From Arenicola marina (Eukaryota; Annelida; Polychaeta; Arenicolidae): DNA of 64,000 nt. The translations under genes and the position numbers were made by a program. The stretch covers positions 4,841,059 to 4,905,058 of the forward strand of contig OZ025253.1 in assembly GCA_964019135.1 (NCBI GenBank), in the 5' to 3' direction. Of this stretch, positions 1 through 24,821 are shown piece after piece. The notes below the pieces were generated by a model, which ran no database searches, was not told the DNA's origin, and saw only the letters and a list, made by a program, of their open reading frames with translations. Within the stretch, counting starts at the first letter, position 1. Every line of letters begins with the position of its first letter.

Positions 1-12272
<12,272 letters not shown>

Positions 12273-12533
12273 CTGAAGCATAATACCGATCATACCGATT
12301 GTTACTTGTTGATGGTCATGTGAACTATGTACATTAGCGTTCGATGTGAAGACAATATATGAAAACAAGTCTCCACATCTCAACGTCTAGGCAGGTTCTT
12401 CTATACAATGAGGTGCAACAGATTGGCGTTGTGGTAAATTACCAAGATTTCCTAAACGCCATAAACTACGTCTGAAATACCGTCTCGTGGAGACTTTAAC
12501 GCAACGCTGACATGACGCGCTGTAAGCACTTAT

Positions 12534-12701
12534 CAGGGGCGGATCTAGAGGGTCGGGGTTAGGGGGGTTGCAACCCGCCCCCCGCCGCCCCCTTGGGAAC
12601 CTGAACATACACTGTTGAAGTCGTGTTCTCCGAGCGCCCCCCCGCCCCCTCCCGTTGCAAGCTTCAGAGAGCACCACCCCAACTTCCTAGATCCGCCCCT
12701 G
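12534..12701. mobile_element. Small non-autonomous DNA transposon (MITE), hAT-like termini
   Basis: 168-bp element with inverted termini CAGGGGCGGATCTAGA and CTAGATCCGCCCCTG, flanked on both sides by CTTAT (12529-12533 and 12702-12706). The GC-rich centre codes for nothing convincing. The CAGGGGCGGAT terminus resembles hAT-type ends seen in many animals; only 5 bp of flanking duplication is visible, so the superfamily is tentative. Confidence 0.7.
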
Positions 12702-13795
12702 CTTATGCGCAGTCTTCACCGCACGCCGTGTATCAGCGAGACCCTTCTACGTGGGCCAGTGTTTGACTGTCTCAAAGGTCACAGCTCCAGTCTTCGTCTC
12801 CCGGTGTCGTAACGCACACGGTGCGACGATCATGGAAGGTCACGGGTGACTGTACACAGGTACACGCACTTTTTTTTTATCTAAATGCATATATATGACG
12901 TTTGGTTAACGCAGATACTTGTTCATGTTGTATTTCACTTTCGGCACGCAGCGGGCTGTGGACGTGTCGTCAAGTTGTAGCCTTTATAATACCAACCATT
13001 GAGACACATCCGGAGCTACTTTCAAGTTTTCAAATATGTGCGTATGGAATGCCACAATAGATGTTGAAGCTATAACCATATGTTATCCCAGCACGTCAAC
13101 AAACTGATGATGGTGATGGGGGTGGAAGGCAACACATACTCAATGGTTGTTGGCCGGTTTCCAAACGTTCACGATGATGGGTTGGCTACGCTATATCAGA
13201 ATATCGGCAGCCGCTATCACAAATCTCGTACTTCTCGGATACATATATGACTTTATTATACCGTATATATCAACGATGGCCGAGAGTTAGCGCAATTGTG
13301 AACTAGTTGATTATTGCACACGTTGCACGGTACGCGGGCATTGTGGTAGTGATCGTTGAGTTTTACACATTGACACAGCCTGCCCCATCAACACGATGAA
13401 GACACGTTGGCGACTGCATGTCTAAGCGTGGAAGTATATGTGATAACGATAACGATGTTTGTACAAGTTAACTTCTTCCGGGTGGCCACGTTCAGAAGTC
13501 AGAATGAATAGGAAATGTTGGTGTTTGGCCATCTGTGCGCTTATGAAGGAGACAGTGGGCCAAGGCACATTCCGGGACCATGAATTGTTGTTGGCTGAGA
13601 CAGTCCCCAAATGCAGCCACATGATTATTAGTCGGGCATAATATATTAGAAACTGTCTTCCAGTTTCGAATTATATAGCATGACTTCCCACTTAAAATCC
13701 TAATCAATAAAATCCAAAACGACATGAAACACCGATGCCCGACAAATATTAGTTTGCAAATGTATTTCATTATTTGTTTCAGAAAGCAGCGGAAC
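12702..13795. other. Intergenic region between divergent GH9 and sulfotransferase genes
   Basis: Should hold the 5' ends of both genes (GH9 signal-peptide exon on minus, sulfotransferase 5' UTR exon on plus). I could not identify either with confidence. An acceptor-like ttatttgtttcag ends at 13782, 13 bases before the sulfotransferase ATG, and suggests an intron in its 5' UTR. Confidence 0.5.
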
Positions 13796-13934
13796 ATGTC
13801 ACCCAGGTGCCTTTTCGGCTTTCTCCTTATCGCTGCGGTCTTTGTAACATGCACGCTGTTGATTAACAGCCATGGACGGGATATATATCAATGGATTACG
13901 TTACAGTATTCGGATGAAGGTCAGAGTGCAAAAG
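13796..13934 (+). CDS. Sulfotransferase exon 1: membrane anchor
   Basis: ATG with 46 codons plus 1 nt. It encodes the cytosolic tip, transmembrane helix and start of the lumenal stem. Donor GTAAAA at 13935. Confidence 0.82.
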
Positions 13935-16900
13935 GTAAAATTCGTCGCGAAGCGACCAATTCTGATTGGTTGCCTGTTATGTGACTGTCGACTTGTTATG
14001 TAATCGGAGGTATCATAATCGCCAATATCTCTAGACAAATGAAATGAGGGTACCATGATTCTGAGTAGTACCGAAAAAATATTAACTTTTATCTTAGACG
14101 GTACACTTTTATCTCGAATATTACAGTCTATTTTAGTTGAAACTTAATATGTTGTAGGTAAAACCTAGAAGGCGAGCGTAGACTTTGACTTGTGATCTGT
14201 AAAGTTTGTTCGAGAGAAATTGCCATCTAAAAATAGGCTAAGGCAATGAAATCAATTTCCATCCCCTGGTACATTGACTGACCGAAAATGTTTGTTCTCA
14301 AAGTTTAAAAGTGCCGTGTTTTATGGGGAGGGATCATTGCATGGTGTAGGTGGAGTGCCATGGTCAGATAGATGTGGCCGGCAATAGTTATGTTCCTGCC
14401 TTCCTGCTCCCTGATTTGGATTTGTAACTTCACAACTCAGCTCATGTAATGAGCGTGAGTAATTATGCTCAAGATCTCTAGAATTTGAAACTGGACGACT
14501 GGTTGACTGGGTTGTGTTACGGTTACCCAGTGTGAAGCAAAGTACTGTGAATATTTTTTTAAGTAAGGGTGGTCCGCCCTCATTCAACGCAGCAAAACCA
14601 GCAAGAAGTAGTCTACGATAGACAGAGATCCCAAATGACACGCAGCTGTGATAGAAGCTTTTAGTTTTGAAGTAGATGTGCTAAAGAAGGGGAGCACAAC
14701 TTGTTTTGATTTGATAATTGGACTACTGTAAGAACTTACTACTTTTTAAATATAATGAAGAATGCTAATGGATAGATGTTCGAAGATCTTGATAACTTAT
14801 CTCTAGATGTAGGCTAATCTTAACTGAAGGGTTTGTTATAAACCAAAAAAAAGCAATTTTTGCGCCAAATTGTTTAAAGCTTGGATCCAGCTTTGTATAT
14901 TACCTTCTAGCTAATCTATATTAGAAGTTAGTTATTTGACGGATCCTACACGGACGCCTAATGAACTTCCAACCACTCCGTTTGAATGAACACAGATGTT
15001 GCTTTGATTCGATAATTACGGTTATATTTTAAAGTACGCTTATATTAAAGAATGCCAATGGATAGATGTTCGAAGATCTTAATGGATCTAACTTATCTCT
15101 AGATGAAGACTAAGCTTAATTAAAAATTTTGTTAAAAATCCGCCAAACAACAGCAATTTTTGCCTCATTTTTTTTTAAAGCTTTGATCCAACTTAAAGTT
15201 GCATGTGGAGTTGTTTTGCTGTTTGTGAATGCCAAATTTGCGTATAAGAACACAAACCTAAGGCCTTAAGGTTCATAACAGACAATAAAGACCTACCATA
15301 TCGCTCACCAATTATCTGCCAATGAGCAAAACATTTCAAATTCATGAATTGTCCGCCACAAAAATGAAAGCTGATTTGAAACGTCATAAACGTGTGTAAG
15401 CAAGTCGTTTACCCGTGCCACCGACAGGGGGCCCAAGCGCTAAATTATATGAGACAATAGAAGCGTCCGGAGAGCCATATTTTCTTTTGCGGTGGCCGTT
15501 GACACTGCTTGTGGTCAAAGGTAACATTTCCTGTTTATGTTTATTTTGGTACAGCCGTTGCAACGGCCAGCTTCACATGTCACTTTAAGCTTAGTAAGTC
15601 TTACATTAATTTCCAGCTAGATCTGCATTAGAAGTCTATTTTAATGAAAGGCTAAAAGACGGTTGTCCCAATCAAATGGTTCCCTTAGCTTGTCCAGCAA
15701 CCAGTACAAATTTCTTGACAGATCCTGCACGGATGCCTGATGAACTGTCAAATAACCCAGTTGCAACGGCCAGCTCCACATGTAACTTTAAGCTTAGTAA
15801 GTCTTACATTAATTTCCAGCTAGATCTGTATTAGAAGTCTATTTTAATGAAAGGCTAAAAGACGGTTGTCCCAATCAAATGGTTCCCTTAGCTTGTCCAG
15901 GAACCAGTACAAATTTCTTGACAGATCCTGCACGGATGCCTAATGAACTGACAAATAACCCAGTTAATTAAATGTGACACAAATAAGTGGTGAAAGTCAT
16001 ATGATTATAGCCTAAATGTGATGTTAGATCTAGCACCTTTTGGATCACCAACCTTGATCTATATTTACAAAAGCTGAACTAGATTGTAGACCTAACGGAT
16101 CTAGATCTGGATCTAGGCCTAAGCTTAGATCTAGAACATGTAACGCGTTAACGAAGCAATTTTTGCCTCAAATTGTTTAAAGCTTAGATCCAACTAAAAC
16201 TAGATCTAGGAAACTTACATTAACTTAACTTCCAGCTAGATCTATATTAGTCAATTAGAAGTCTATGTTACTGAAAGGCTCAGTAAACATTAGCTAAAAG
16301 AGTCAAATGGTCCCCTGATCAGGCCTCAGGGTCAAAACTGTTCTATGGGGAGTAGAATCTATGGATCCTACACTGGCGCCTGATGAACTGTCAAATAGAT
16401 CTAACTCCTAGGCTAGATCTAAATATTACACAAATAAGTTACCTTAGCACTTTAATGTATCACCAACCTTGATATAAATTGACAAAAGCTAGACTAGACG
16501 TGAACATTTTGTAACATCAACGAAGCCTGGTAAACTGCTGACAAATCTGAAACTGTCGTCTGCGCGTTCGACTTGTGCTGCCACCAAGCGAATGCATCGC
16601 GCGCGCGTGTTGAGCGCCCTCTGTCAGGAGAGAGGAGGAAACATGCATGTTGTCGCTATGATCAGCGTTTCATCAGTTGGAATTATGTTTTTGTATGTAA
16701 ATTATCTACCAATTATGTACATTCGTTTGTTAATGTGGGGGTTTGAGCTGCATATAAGTTTTTGACAAAAAAAATAAAACATGAAATTTCCCAGAATGCA
16801 TTTAAACGCATGCGCATGTCACACCACTGGGGGTCGACTTCCCGTTGATTTTTTTTCGCGCTTTACAGAGAGTATGGGATTGAGATACAGATTTTGTCAG

Positions 16901-18286
16901 TTTTTTACGTGTGTGTTATCTAAAGAGCTCGCTACGCTCGCTATTAATATTGATCAAGCTGGTTATATCAATCGATTAATCTGAAATAATGTAGACGTTA
17001 TTGGAAACGCAGGATAACCGAAAAAAAACACATGTTGCGAGTGAGGATATGATAAGGTAACAACGACTTATAACACTATGCCAACAAATCTCTTTTAATA
17101 TGCCTCAAATCAGTGTACAGCACGATGAGTGATACGCATGTGTACGTCAATCGCCATTATATATGTCTTGACCAACTATACTGCTTCTGCAACAGTTGCT
17201 TTTACAGTGGTAGAAAAATGCCATAACCATGGCTTATCATGCTTACTACTTGCGCTGACGCCTCGTTTGACGAAGCCATCCTGTCTTTCTTCAACTTTAT
17301 GCGCAATATATGATATTGTGTAAGGTTTAACGCAGAATAACATATTCGACAATTCCTGCGTTGTCACTGCTATTGTATTGTGTATTGTAGGTGGCGCGGA
17401 GGTGGGACCTCCAATGAACGGGACCAGGGTATGCACCCAAGACGAGCGACTACGTCATATCCGGGCATCGTGTCAGCGTCTAGCCAAAGACGGCGACTTC
17501 CTCGGCAAAATGACCAACGGACTCGTCATTGATCAGAGAAACACCTTCTTTTGTTTCAATCTCAAAGCCGGCAGCACATCATGGAAGACTCTGTTGGCGT
17601 CAATATCAACCAGGTGGCGCAACCAACGGTTGAACAGTATACACAACCGGGCGACCCTCGCCCGCTTCGGCATCACCGTCTTGACGACACTTCCGGCAGA
17701 ACAGCGCAAGCGCATCACGCGAGAATATTTCGCGTTCACCGTCGTCAGGCATCCATATGAGAGGTTAGTATCCGCTTGGAGAAATAAATTTGACCCCCGA
17801 AGTAACTATTTCGGAGATCTAAGGAAGAAAATTATTGCAACGTACAGGAATGAGAGCATATTTCGCCCGGATTCCAAGTACAACGATGTACCGACGTTTG
17901 CCGAATTCGCCGAGCATATGAAAGACAAACGCCACATTGACGCACACTGGAAGCCTTTCTTCGAAGCATGTGACCCCTGTCACGTGACATGGGACGCCGT
18001 GGTGCGCACCGAGACAACACAGGAGGACAGTGGCGCCGTCATGCGGCAACTCTCCGACAGTAATCTAACGGTGCCATTCTTGCATTCAATGTTGGATGAT
18101 CACGATTTCCTATCGAGAACGGAAAAGCCATTGGCCGAGTTTTACGCCGATGTGTCCGCGAGCGCCTTCGCCTACATTCAGGCATTGTATCATTATGATA
18201 TGGATATCTTAGGCTATGGTTGGGACCGCACAACCAACACCACATCCTGCCGGGTTAAGGGTGTTGATGGGGGGTATTGCTGTTAA
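13796..18286 (+). CDS. Carbohydrate sulfotransferase (CHST8-14 / sulfotransferase family 2), 2 exons, 344 aa
   Basis: Exons 13796-13934 and 17391-18286; donor AAAG|GTAAAA, acceptor tgtattgtag, split Gly codon in phase. Family members are Golgi type II membrane enzymes that move sulfate from PAPS to glycan chains (chondroitin, dermatan, HNK-1 or GalNAc-4 type). Seen: short cytosolic N-terminus, a single membrane segment at about residues 6-23 (LFGFLLIAAVFVTCTLLI), the 5'-phosphosulfate motif FFCFNLKAGSTSWKTLL (about 99-115) and the 3'-phosphate motif VVRHPYERLVSAWRNKF (about 164-180). Length matches the family. The start is the ATG just before the membrane segment and just after an acceptor-like site. 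Substrate cannot be told from sequence. A possible ATTAAA polyadenylation signal lies at 18521. Confidence 0.9.
13935..17390 (+). other. Sulfotransferase intron with a local dispersed repeat
   Basis: Contains several diverged copies of one AT-rich sequence, recognisable by gcaatttttgcctcaaattg, aaagcttagatccaact, ctagatctatattagaagt and gatcctacacggacgcctaa, near 14735-14960, 15040-15200, 15560-15965 and 16130-16400. No coding sequence is supported in it. Confidence 0.7.
15559..15964. repeat. 203-bp tandem duplication
   Basis: Two near-identical copies (15559-15761 and 15762-15964), each starting ttgcaacggccagct and ending aataacccag, with few mismatches. Part of the dispersed intronic repeat family. 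Confidence 0.9.
17391..18286 (+). CDS. Sulfotransferase exon 2: catalytic domain
   Basis: 2 nt + 297 codons + TAA. It holds the whole lumenal catalytic domain with both PAPS-binding motifs. Single-exon catalytic domains are usual in this family. Confidence 0.93.
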
Positions 18287-20437
18287 ATACTTACTACAAA
18301 TCGGGACCGTCCATGACTTCACACACGTCAGCGATCAAGGCGAAGCAGTGGGTGCGAAATCCCCCAAACGGTCACGAACGATCGACTTGCGTTAATGCGA
18401 CTTCCCTGTGCGGATTTAGTCAATCGATTGGCAACCTGAACACTCTTTTATCGCCCATAGCAAACAGGAAGGCTGGATGCAGACAACACGTCAAACGGTT
18501 CGGTGTATTCATTTTTGAAAATTAAATATCGCATTTTAGTTGTAGCAATCCCCGCGAAATACCGTTTATTCGCTTTCTTGTTGTTGCTTCTGAACATTAT
18601 AAAAACCAAATTTTCCCGTTTTATTTTTTTTTGTTTCCCAGAAAAAGGATCCGAAAATTCCTTCTCCCTTTACCGTTTTGAAACATGGACAAGGAAAGGT
18701 CATCAGAAATCGTTTGCCCTTATTGCGAGGAGCAAAGCTAAAATAGGTAACACGCGCGCGCGATTCCCCCTTTAAACCTATTTGGTCACGATGAGCGAAT
18801 ATTGCATATTTAGCTGCCGCCGTCTTGGAATAGCCTCTATCTGTTGTCTATTCCATCTACCTGGGCGGCAGAGACGAAACGATCGCTCGACATGGGCTCT
18901 TCTAGAAGAGGTAGACTTTGGAAAAGGCGAATCGAACACGATCTCATTTGAATAAGCGAATCCATCGATGCATATAGCAAATAATGTAGTAAAACAGATA
19001 AGCAGATTAAAGCGGGTGTCCAACCTAATTTAATCGCGATCTGCGCCGAAAGTTTACATCTTAAAATTAAATTGGCGAGTGTTAACGCTTCGTTTCGGCT
19101 GACTGGTAAGGACAAAAAAATTGAGGCAACCCGCCCCCAGCAATGTCAACCAGAGCGCCATTTTGCCGGAAGCAGTGACGCGTATTGTGTCTATTCACGT
19201 GGCACCGCCTTATGTTATCACTCGCGGAGAGAGAGATCAGGGCCGCGATTTACAGATGAACAGCGGTAGTTCCAAGCCGTGCAGTAGACCATGATCTTAG
19301 TGTTTCATGAAAAAGTACCGTCCAAACAAATTGATATACGTCTTGGGACGATTGACTCCACAACAATGCCATGTTTGGAGTTAGAATCGCAGCTATTTAT
19401 ATTAGCGATGATCACGCGCTCTTGTTTTGCTCACACAATAGGCGCAATTTCCGGTTTGAATAAATTAGAGTATCGCCTTCTGATTGGTCAATCGCGGACA
19501 CACCTCCAAAAAGGGCTGCCGCCCGGGTAGGCGGCGAAATCGTGCCCGGCGTTACTTCTAAATATTTTGTGAGCTATAAATAGGACGAAAAATTCTGTAA
19601 TTTGGAGGATAGACAATTGGGTATTATATGAATCGGTAAAGCAGCGTTAGAGGCCAGGCTTGCGGTTCCCTTTAAGCTGCAATTCAACAGGGCATACGTT
19701 CGCGCCTTGGTACCTACGTCTGAACATGCCCCACGGAACCCAACTTCAGCCAGAGACCAACTTGATGGGTTTACGCCATGGCCCTTGACTTCGAGGTACG
19801 TTTCATGTCGTTTTCCTGGGACAGTTTATTTGGCCCAAACTTAGTTTCTATATGCACGCAAAGGGCATAACACATTTCACTGTTTTCCACATATTATCTA
19901 CAACGGGACATGCATGCATTAACGCATGTTATCTCTGTGTGGTTTTTTTCTGCCTTTGCGGCCGTTATTGGTATCGTCATTGTTTAAATTGTAATGCTGA
20001 TACATACGTGGTTAACAGGCTGATAACACGTGACCCTGTATGGAAACTTGCAATGGTTCGCACCAATACTGTCTCTTGAATTAGCTGCCAACATAAGTTC
20101 CATATTTATATTTATTTAAAACTTTTTTGTCATAAATTAGTTCTGAGTATATCAGTTACTTGTCCGGTAATGCGTTGAACAAAAATAAGTCTGATATATA
20201 TCTGGCATTTTATCTTGTCCATATGCCCGTATTACCGACTGTTTGATTAACACCATGAAGTAGCATACCAGAGGCTATATCATATAAAGTCAACTAGCCA
20301 GTAGCTAATTTCATTTAAAATCTGCCAAATGCGTTACTCTCATAGTATATTATATCTATACTTTTTTCATGAAAATGGTTGTAGCGTCTAAAGAATATGT
20401 GTAGCAACCATATTGATTGATACCGGACGACCGTCAC
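18287..20437. other. Intergenic, nothing assignable
   Basis: Contains the sulfotransferase 3' flank with ATTAAA at 18521-18526 and a TTTATT (AATAAA on minus) at 20111-20116 that could serve the PAN-like gene. No supported gene. Confidence 0.5.
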
Positions 20438-21154
20438 TTAATGTAATTTATTGTCACCGAGACACCGTATCTGATTCACTTGACCGACCGAGTTTGTAAA
20501 TTGTGTAGGGGGATGGATAGTTGGAACTAATACGAAGGTAGTGACGTGTGGTGCATGTGGCACGTAACTACCGTAGTATGTGACAGAGAAATAAACATAC
20601 TTTGCATAAACACGCATAAACTCATATGCACACGCTATGTCTATTGAGGTCTCTTCTGCTACATAATGGAAATCAGCCCACTGCCATATCATGTCTGGAC
20701 CAGTGACCGTGATGATTACGGTAGGTTCTACAAATGCTGGTTCCACCCTTGCCTTACCTCGCTTTTGATAATATCTCGCTCCAGTGTATGGCTTTAGATC
20801 CGATGCGGTGACCGCCACATCCTTCAGGTGGCATTCGTCTTGGAGAGTCTTGGGGTTATATAGTTTGTCAAATCCCACGCACCGGGCATCGCGGGAGCAT
20901 GTTGCGCTGCAGCGTATCAACGTCATGGACGTGACGTCATCTAGTGTGATCCGGGCGATAATAGGATGCGGGTTCCTCGCGTGCTTGGTCACGAGGTCGT
21001 ATAGGTCGCAGATGGCGTCATCCTCAGCTGACTGTTCACTGCACACGTGCAACGCGCTAATAATCCTACACAACATCAGGCTTTGCACAACCAAGTTGCA
21101 CAACACAATCCCCATGTAACGGTTGGTACGAAACCCACTCATTGTCTTTAACAT
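20438..21154 (-). CDS. Secreted or membrane-anchored PAN/apple-like protein, single exon, 238 aa
   Basis: Uninterrupted ORF of 238 codons. The N-terminus has a hydrophobic stretch (about residues 14-35, YMGIVLCNLVVQSLMLCRII) suited to a signal peptide or anchor. Residues about 75-132 read as a PAN/apple-type module: LIRCSATCSRDARCVGFDKL, then DECHLKD, with the usual Cys spacing and the phrase TGARYYQK near its end. The C-terminal 100 residues (VEPTVIITVTGPDMIWQWAD...) are unassigned. PAN modules bind proteins or carbohydrates outside the cell. No start decision is needed beyond choosing between two nearby Met codons (1 and 5). Function unknown; domain call is moderate. Confidence 0.68.
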   Translation of the reverse strand: MLKTMSGFRTNRYMGIVLCNLVVQSLMLCRIISALHVCSEQSAEDDAICDLYDLVTKHARNPHPIIARITLDDVTSMTLIRCSATCSRDARCVGFDKLYNPKTLQDECHLKDVAVTASDLKPYTGARYYQKRGKARVEPAFVEPTVIITVTGPDMIWQWADFHYVAEETSIDIACAYEFMRVYAKYVYFSVTYYGSYVPHAPHVTTFVLVPTIHPPTQFTNSVGQVNQIRCLGDNKLH

Positions 21155-22000
21155 GCGTAAATAACGCGAATATAATTATAACTATATGGATGCATACAAA
21201 CCTTCACCGTCAGAGTTTTAAATTTTTTCAGATCAATGTCCTCCTCTCCTTGAAACTAGAAAACGGGTTCGGTTGCAGAAACTACAGACACAGTAAAGTG
21301 TTGTGCGCGACCGCAATGCATCAAGTGTCCTGGTTTTTGGCGGTCCAAAAGGGTCGGCAGCCAATCAGCGACTGGTGCAGCGTAAGGTTTACCTTGATTG
21401 ACTTCGGCCGCCTTGATTGGCTACCGCCGTGGGGAGCCCGAGCCTGACATTGATCGCCCGTTAACAACGTGTCGTATATCGGGTGCAAATAGACTTCTGC
21501 CACGTCTAATGCCTTCGGTCCAAGACGAGCCGCTTTCGAGTGTTTTGTTTTGACGCTTAAATGGCTTTCTAGATGGCGGTGAATGTTTATACCGGAAACA
21601 CGTGGTCTCGGATGCTATCGATAATAGGGCGCAGGAGGCGTCAGCGGAGCTAAAAACATGGCCACGTGTTGTCGATCGCGGATGGTACAGTATAATTGCA
21701 GGTGTTGGGCCGGGTCTTTGTTCCAAATGACAGACTCAGATACCGGTCCTCTTTATTCACAGAAATCTTACCGCGACGGCGACAGTGGCGGCCAGAAGAG
21801 AGCACACATTACCGGTTGGGACGACCAATCTGCACTAGCGATGCCTGCATGGACCACGTGGCTGCCGCCTCTGCCATTAAGCGATCGATTCAGGGGACGA
21901 GGCCAGTTGTGGGGGGGAGGGGGGCGGGGGGGAGGGGGAGGGGGAAGGGGGGGGGGAGGCGGGGGGGAGACCGGAGGACGGAGTGTGGTATAAGCCTGGA
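21155..22000. other. Intergenic with a G-rich tract
   Basis: No supported gene. At 21908-21972 the plus strand is almost pure G with single A/C breaks, directly beside the 37-bp minisatellite; it could form G-quadruplexes. Confidence 0.6.
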
Positions 22001-23008
22001 CAGCGGACGCCAGTGGGCCAGAGAGATTGAGGGTGGACAGCGGACGCCAGTGGGCCAGAGAGATTGAGGGTGGACAGCGGACGCCAGTGGGCCAGAGAGA
22101 TTGAGGGTGGACAGCGGACGCCAGTGGGCCAGAGAGATTGAGGGTGGACAGCGGACGCCAGTGGGCCAGAGAGATTGAGGGTGGACAGCGGACGCCAGTG
22201 GGCCAGAGAGATTGAGGGTGGACAGCGGACGCCAGTGGGCCAGAGAGATTGAGGGTGGACAGCGGACGCCAGTGGGCCAGAGAGATTGAGGGTGGACAGC
22301 GGACGCCAGTGGGCCAGAGAGATTGAGGGTGGACAGCGGACGCCAGTGGGCCAGAGAGATTGAGGGTGGACAGAGGACGCCAGTGGGCCAGAGAGATTGA
22401 AGGTGGACAGCGGACGCCAGTGGGCCAGAGAGATTGAGGGTGGACAGCGGACGCCATCGGGCCAGAGAGATTGAGGGTGGACAGCGGACGCCAGTGGGCC
22501 AGAGAGATTGAGGGTGGACAGCGGACGCCAGTGGGCCAGAGAGATTGAGGGTGGACAGCGGACGCCAGTGTGCCAGAGAGATTGAGGGTGGACAGCGGAC
22601 GCCATCGGGCCAGAGAGATTGAGGGTGGACAGCGGACGCCAGTGGGCCAGAGAGCTTGAGGGTGGACAGCGGACGCCAGTGGGCCAGAGAGATTGAGGGT
22701 GGACAGCGGACGCCAGTGTGCCAGAGAGATTGAGGGTGGACAGCGGACGCCAGTGGGCCAGAGAGATTGAGGGTGGATAGCGGACGCCAGTGGGCCAGAG
22801 AGATTGAGGGTGGACAGCGGAGGCCAGTGGGCCAGAGAGATTGAGGGTGGACAGCGGAGGCCAGTGGGCCAGATAGATTGAGGGTGAACAGCGGAGGCCA
22901 GTGGGCCAGAGAGATTGTGGGTGGGCAGCGGACGCCACTGGGCCAGAGGGATTGCGCCTGGACAGCGGGGGCCAGTGGGCCAGAGAGATTGAGGGTGGAC
23001 AGCGTGCC
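22001..23008. repeat. 37-bp minisatellite, about 27 copies
   Basis: Unit ggacagcggacgccagtggg + ccagagagattgagggt. Copies are nearly identical from 22001 to about 22780 and more diverged toward 23008. Because 37 is not a multiple of three, all frames are read in turn, which explains the long but meaningless open frames on the minus strand. Confidence 0.96.
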
Positions 23009-24820
23009 GGAAGCACTGGAAGGTAGTTGCGTTTAGGTGATGGGCCGGTGCGGGGGGCGGGAGTATTTGGCCCTTGCGTTATCAAGCGTCTTCTTTAAAA
23101 TGGAAGCAGTTTCATTGAAGCACACGGCGTGACGTTATCGTTATGTGTACAATCCCAAGCCAAGTGATAGGATTTGCGTCGCGGCATTTGCGCTTACGGC
23201 TGAACAACTCTATCTGCGCCCTAAGCGCACTAGCCGCGACGTAAGTCGTATCACTTGAAATCTAACAAAGCTGCAAAAATCCATCGTCTTTCGTAGACGG
23301 ACGGATGCCAACCAATCCAAGCCAAGTACTGGTTCGATCATTGCATGGCCGCTTCCCCCGCGGCCGCTTCTCCCCCAGACTATTGTTTGCTGTTTGTCTG
23401 GCGCGTAAACTCCATGTCGGACGAGGGAGGTGGGGTGAAGTTGTGGTTTGGGGGGTGGATTGTGCGAAGGGGGCTAGGTGCTTGTAGCCTACACAAGTGG
23501 GCACTTAACGATGTTCCCAGATATAAAGCCTCACGGCTGGGGCAACAGGACATGACTGATGTCAGACGCATATGCACAAACTAGTTTTTGTATAAAACAT
23601 GGATTTCATTTTGACGGCGGGGAATGGAATTGTAAGGAGCATGACGTGTTCGGCAATCGTTTCGTACCTCGCGGGACGACAAAAACAAGAGACTTGAATA
23701 GACCGAATTGATTTAAAAATAGACCGACTGCGGGGCCATTAATTTACCACAGCGTGCTTTTTAGTATCCGTTTTTCACCATCATGTCATCGAATTGCATA
23801 TGAACCATACAAATGGCCGACCTAGATACCGCAGTGAATGCCCACGTGCTTCCACAAAGTTCTATGGTAGTAGCATTGCGTTACCCTTGGTCACTTAATT
23901 AATGGAGAGATGCCAGATACGAGTGGACAAGCTTTGACGTTACTAAGCGTTAACCCTAGAGACGCCCTATGTTGCGATACCTTTTATTGCACATAAGCGA
24001 CAAATTTGTCGTCACACGACGGGAAGCTACCAACATGTCGCAAGCCTGTACGAAAAAGAGATATGAATTTATCATACAAATTAGTTAGTTTTGAACTGCT
24101 CAAACTTCAATAGGTAAAATTTCGGCAGTTGTAAACTTTGCATGATAAATTCTTAACCGAGGAATAACTGAATTCTAACTCGAATTATACAATTGAACTT
24201 TTATCACTTTGTTGTACAGATCCGGAAAGAGGACAGTTGAAAACCAGGCCGTTCAAAACTCACTCCGTGGTTTTCGACTAAAACGAAGGCCAATAAATCA
24301 TTGCTTTTACTGCATGGATCTCTGCATAGTATACTTAGGTCCTATTTATTTCATCACGCATACTGGCTAGCTGTAAAATCCACAAGCAATTGCATGTGTA
24401 TCCACTAAACGTACGTAGAGTAGAAAATGGCAAACATCCAGCAGACACGGGAGACACTACTATTCACATACATCATCAAGTATATCCTTCGGCCATCCGT
24501 CAAACAGCTGACTGCGGCCTTACGTAGCAAAATACCATTCTCTTATGCACAATTGAATCGAATCGCGTGTCAAATATCATATTGTGACCTGTAAAACAGC
24601 AGAAAGCGCCCTGAGAGCAATAATACTTCTGTGGCGCAATTAAATATACAGCGGCGGCCTATAAAAATACCTAACCCGGCATACGCACATGACAATTCTG
24701 TTATCAAATGAAACCGTATGACCAGCTAAGCAGCGGACTGTGGCCTGAGTAAAATATATGCTTTTAACACAAACAATCAAATATTATTCATTTCACCGTA
24801 AAACCGCCAACTGCAGCCAA
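23009..24820. other. Intergenic, nothing recognised
   Basis: No supported gene, RNA or repeat on either strand. Confidence 0.5.
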
Positions 24821-24821
24821 C

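Noticed and set aside
12387..12677. 96-codon minus frame upstream of the GH9 linker as a possible N-terminal exon
   Set aside because: It runs through the MITE at 12534-12701 and shows neither a signal peptide nor a suitable donor.
13724..13984. Full 86-codon plus frame as a stand-alone small protein
   Set aside because: Only 13796-13934 is used; the frame after GTAAAA is intronic and the sequence joins in phase to the sulfotransferase exon.
18685..18741. 18-codon ORF with CPYC (zinc-finger-like start)
   Set aside because: Too short, and no downstream exon continuing a zinc finger could be found.
21768..23085. Open frames of 229 and 402 codons on minus
   Set aside because: Translations of the 37-bp minisatellite cycling through three frames; no domain or splice context.
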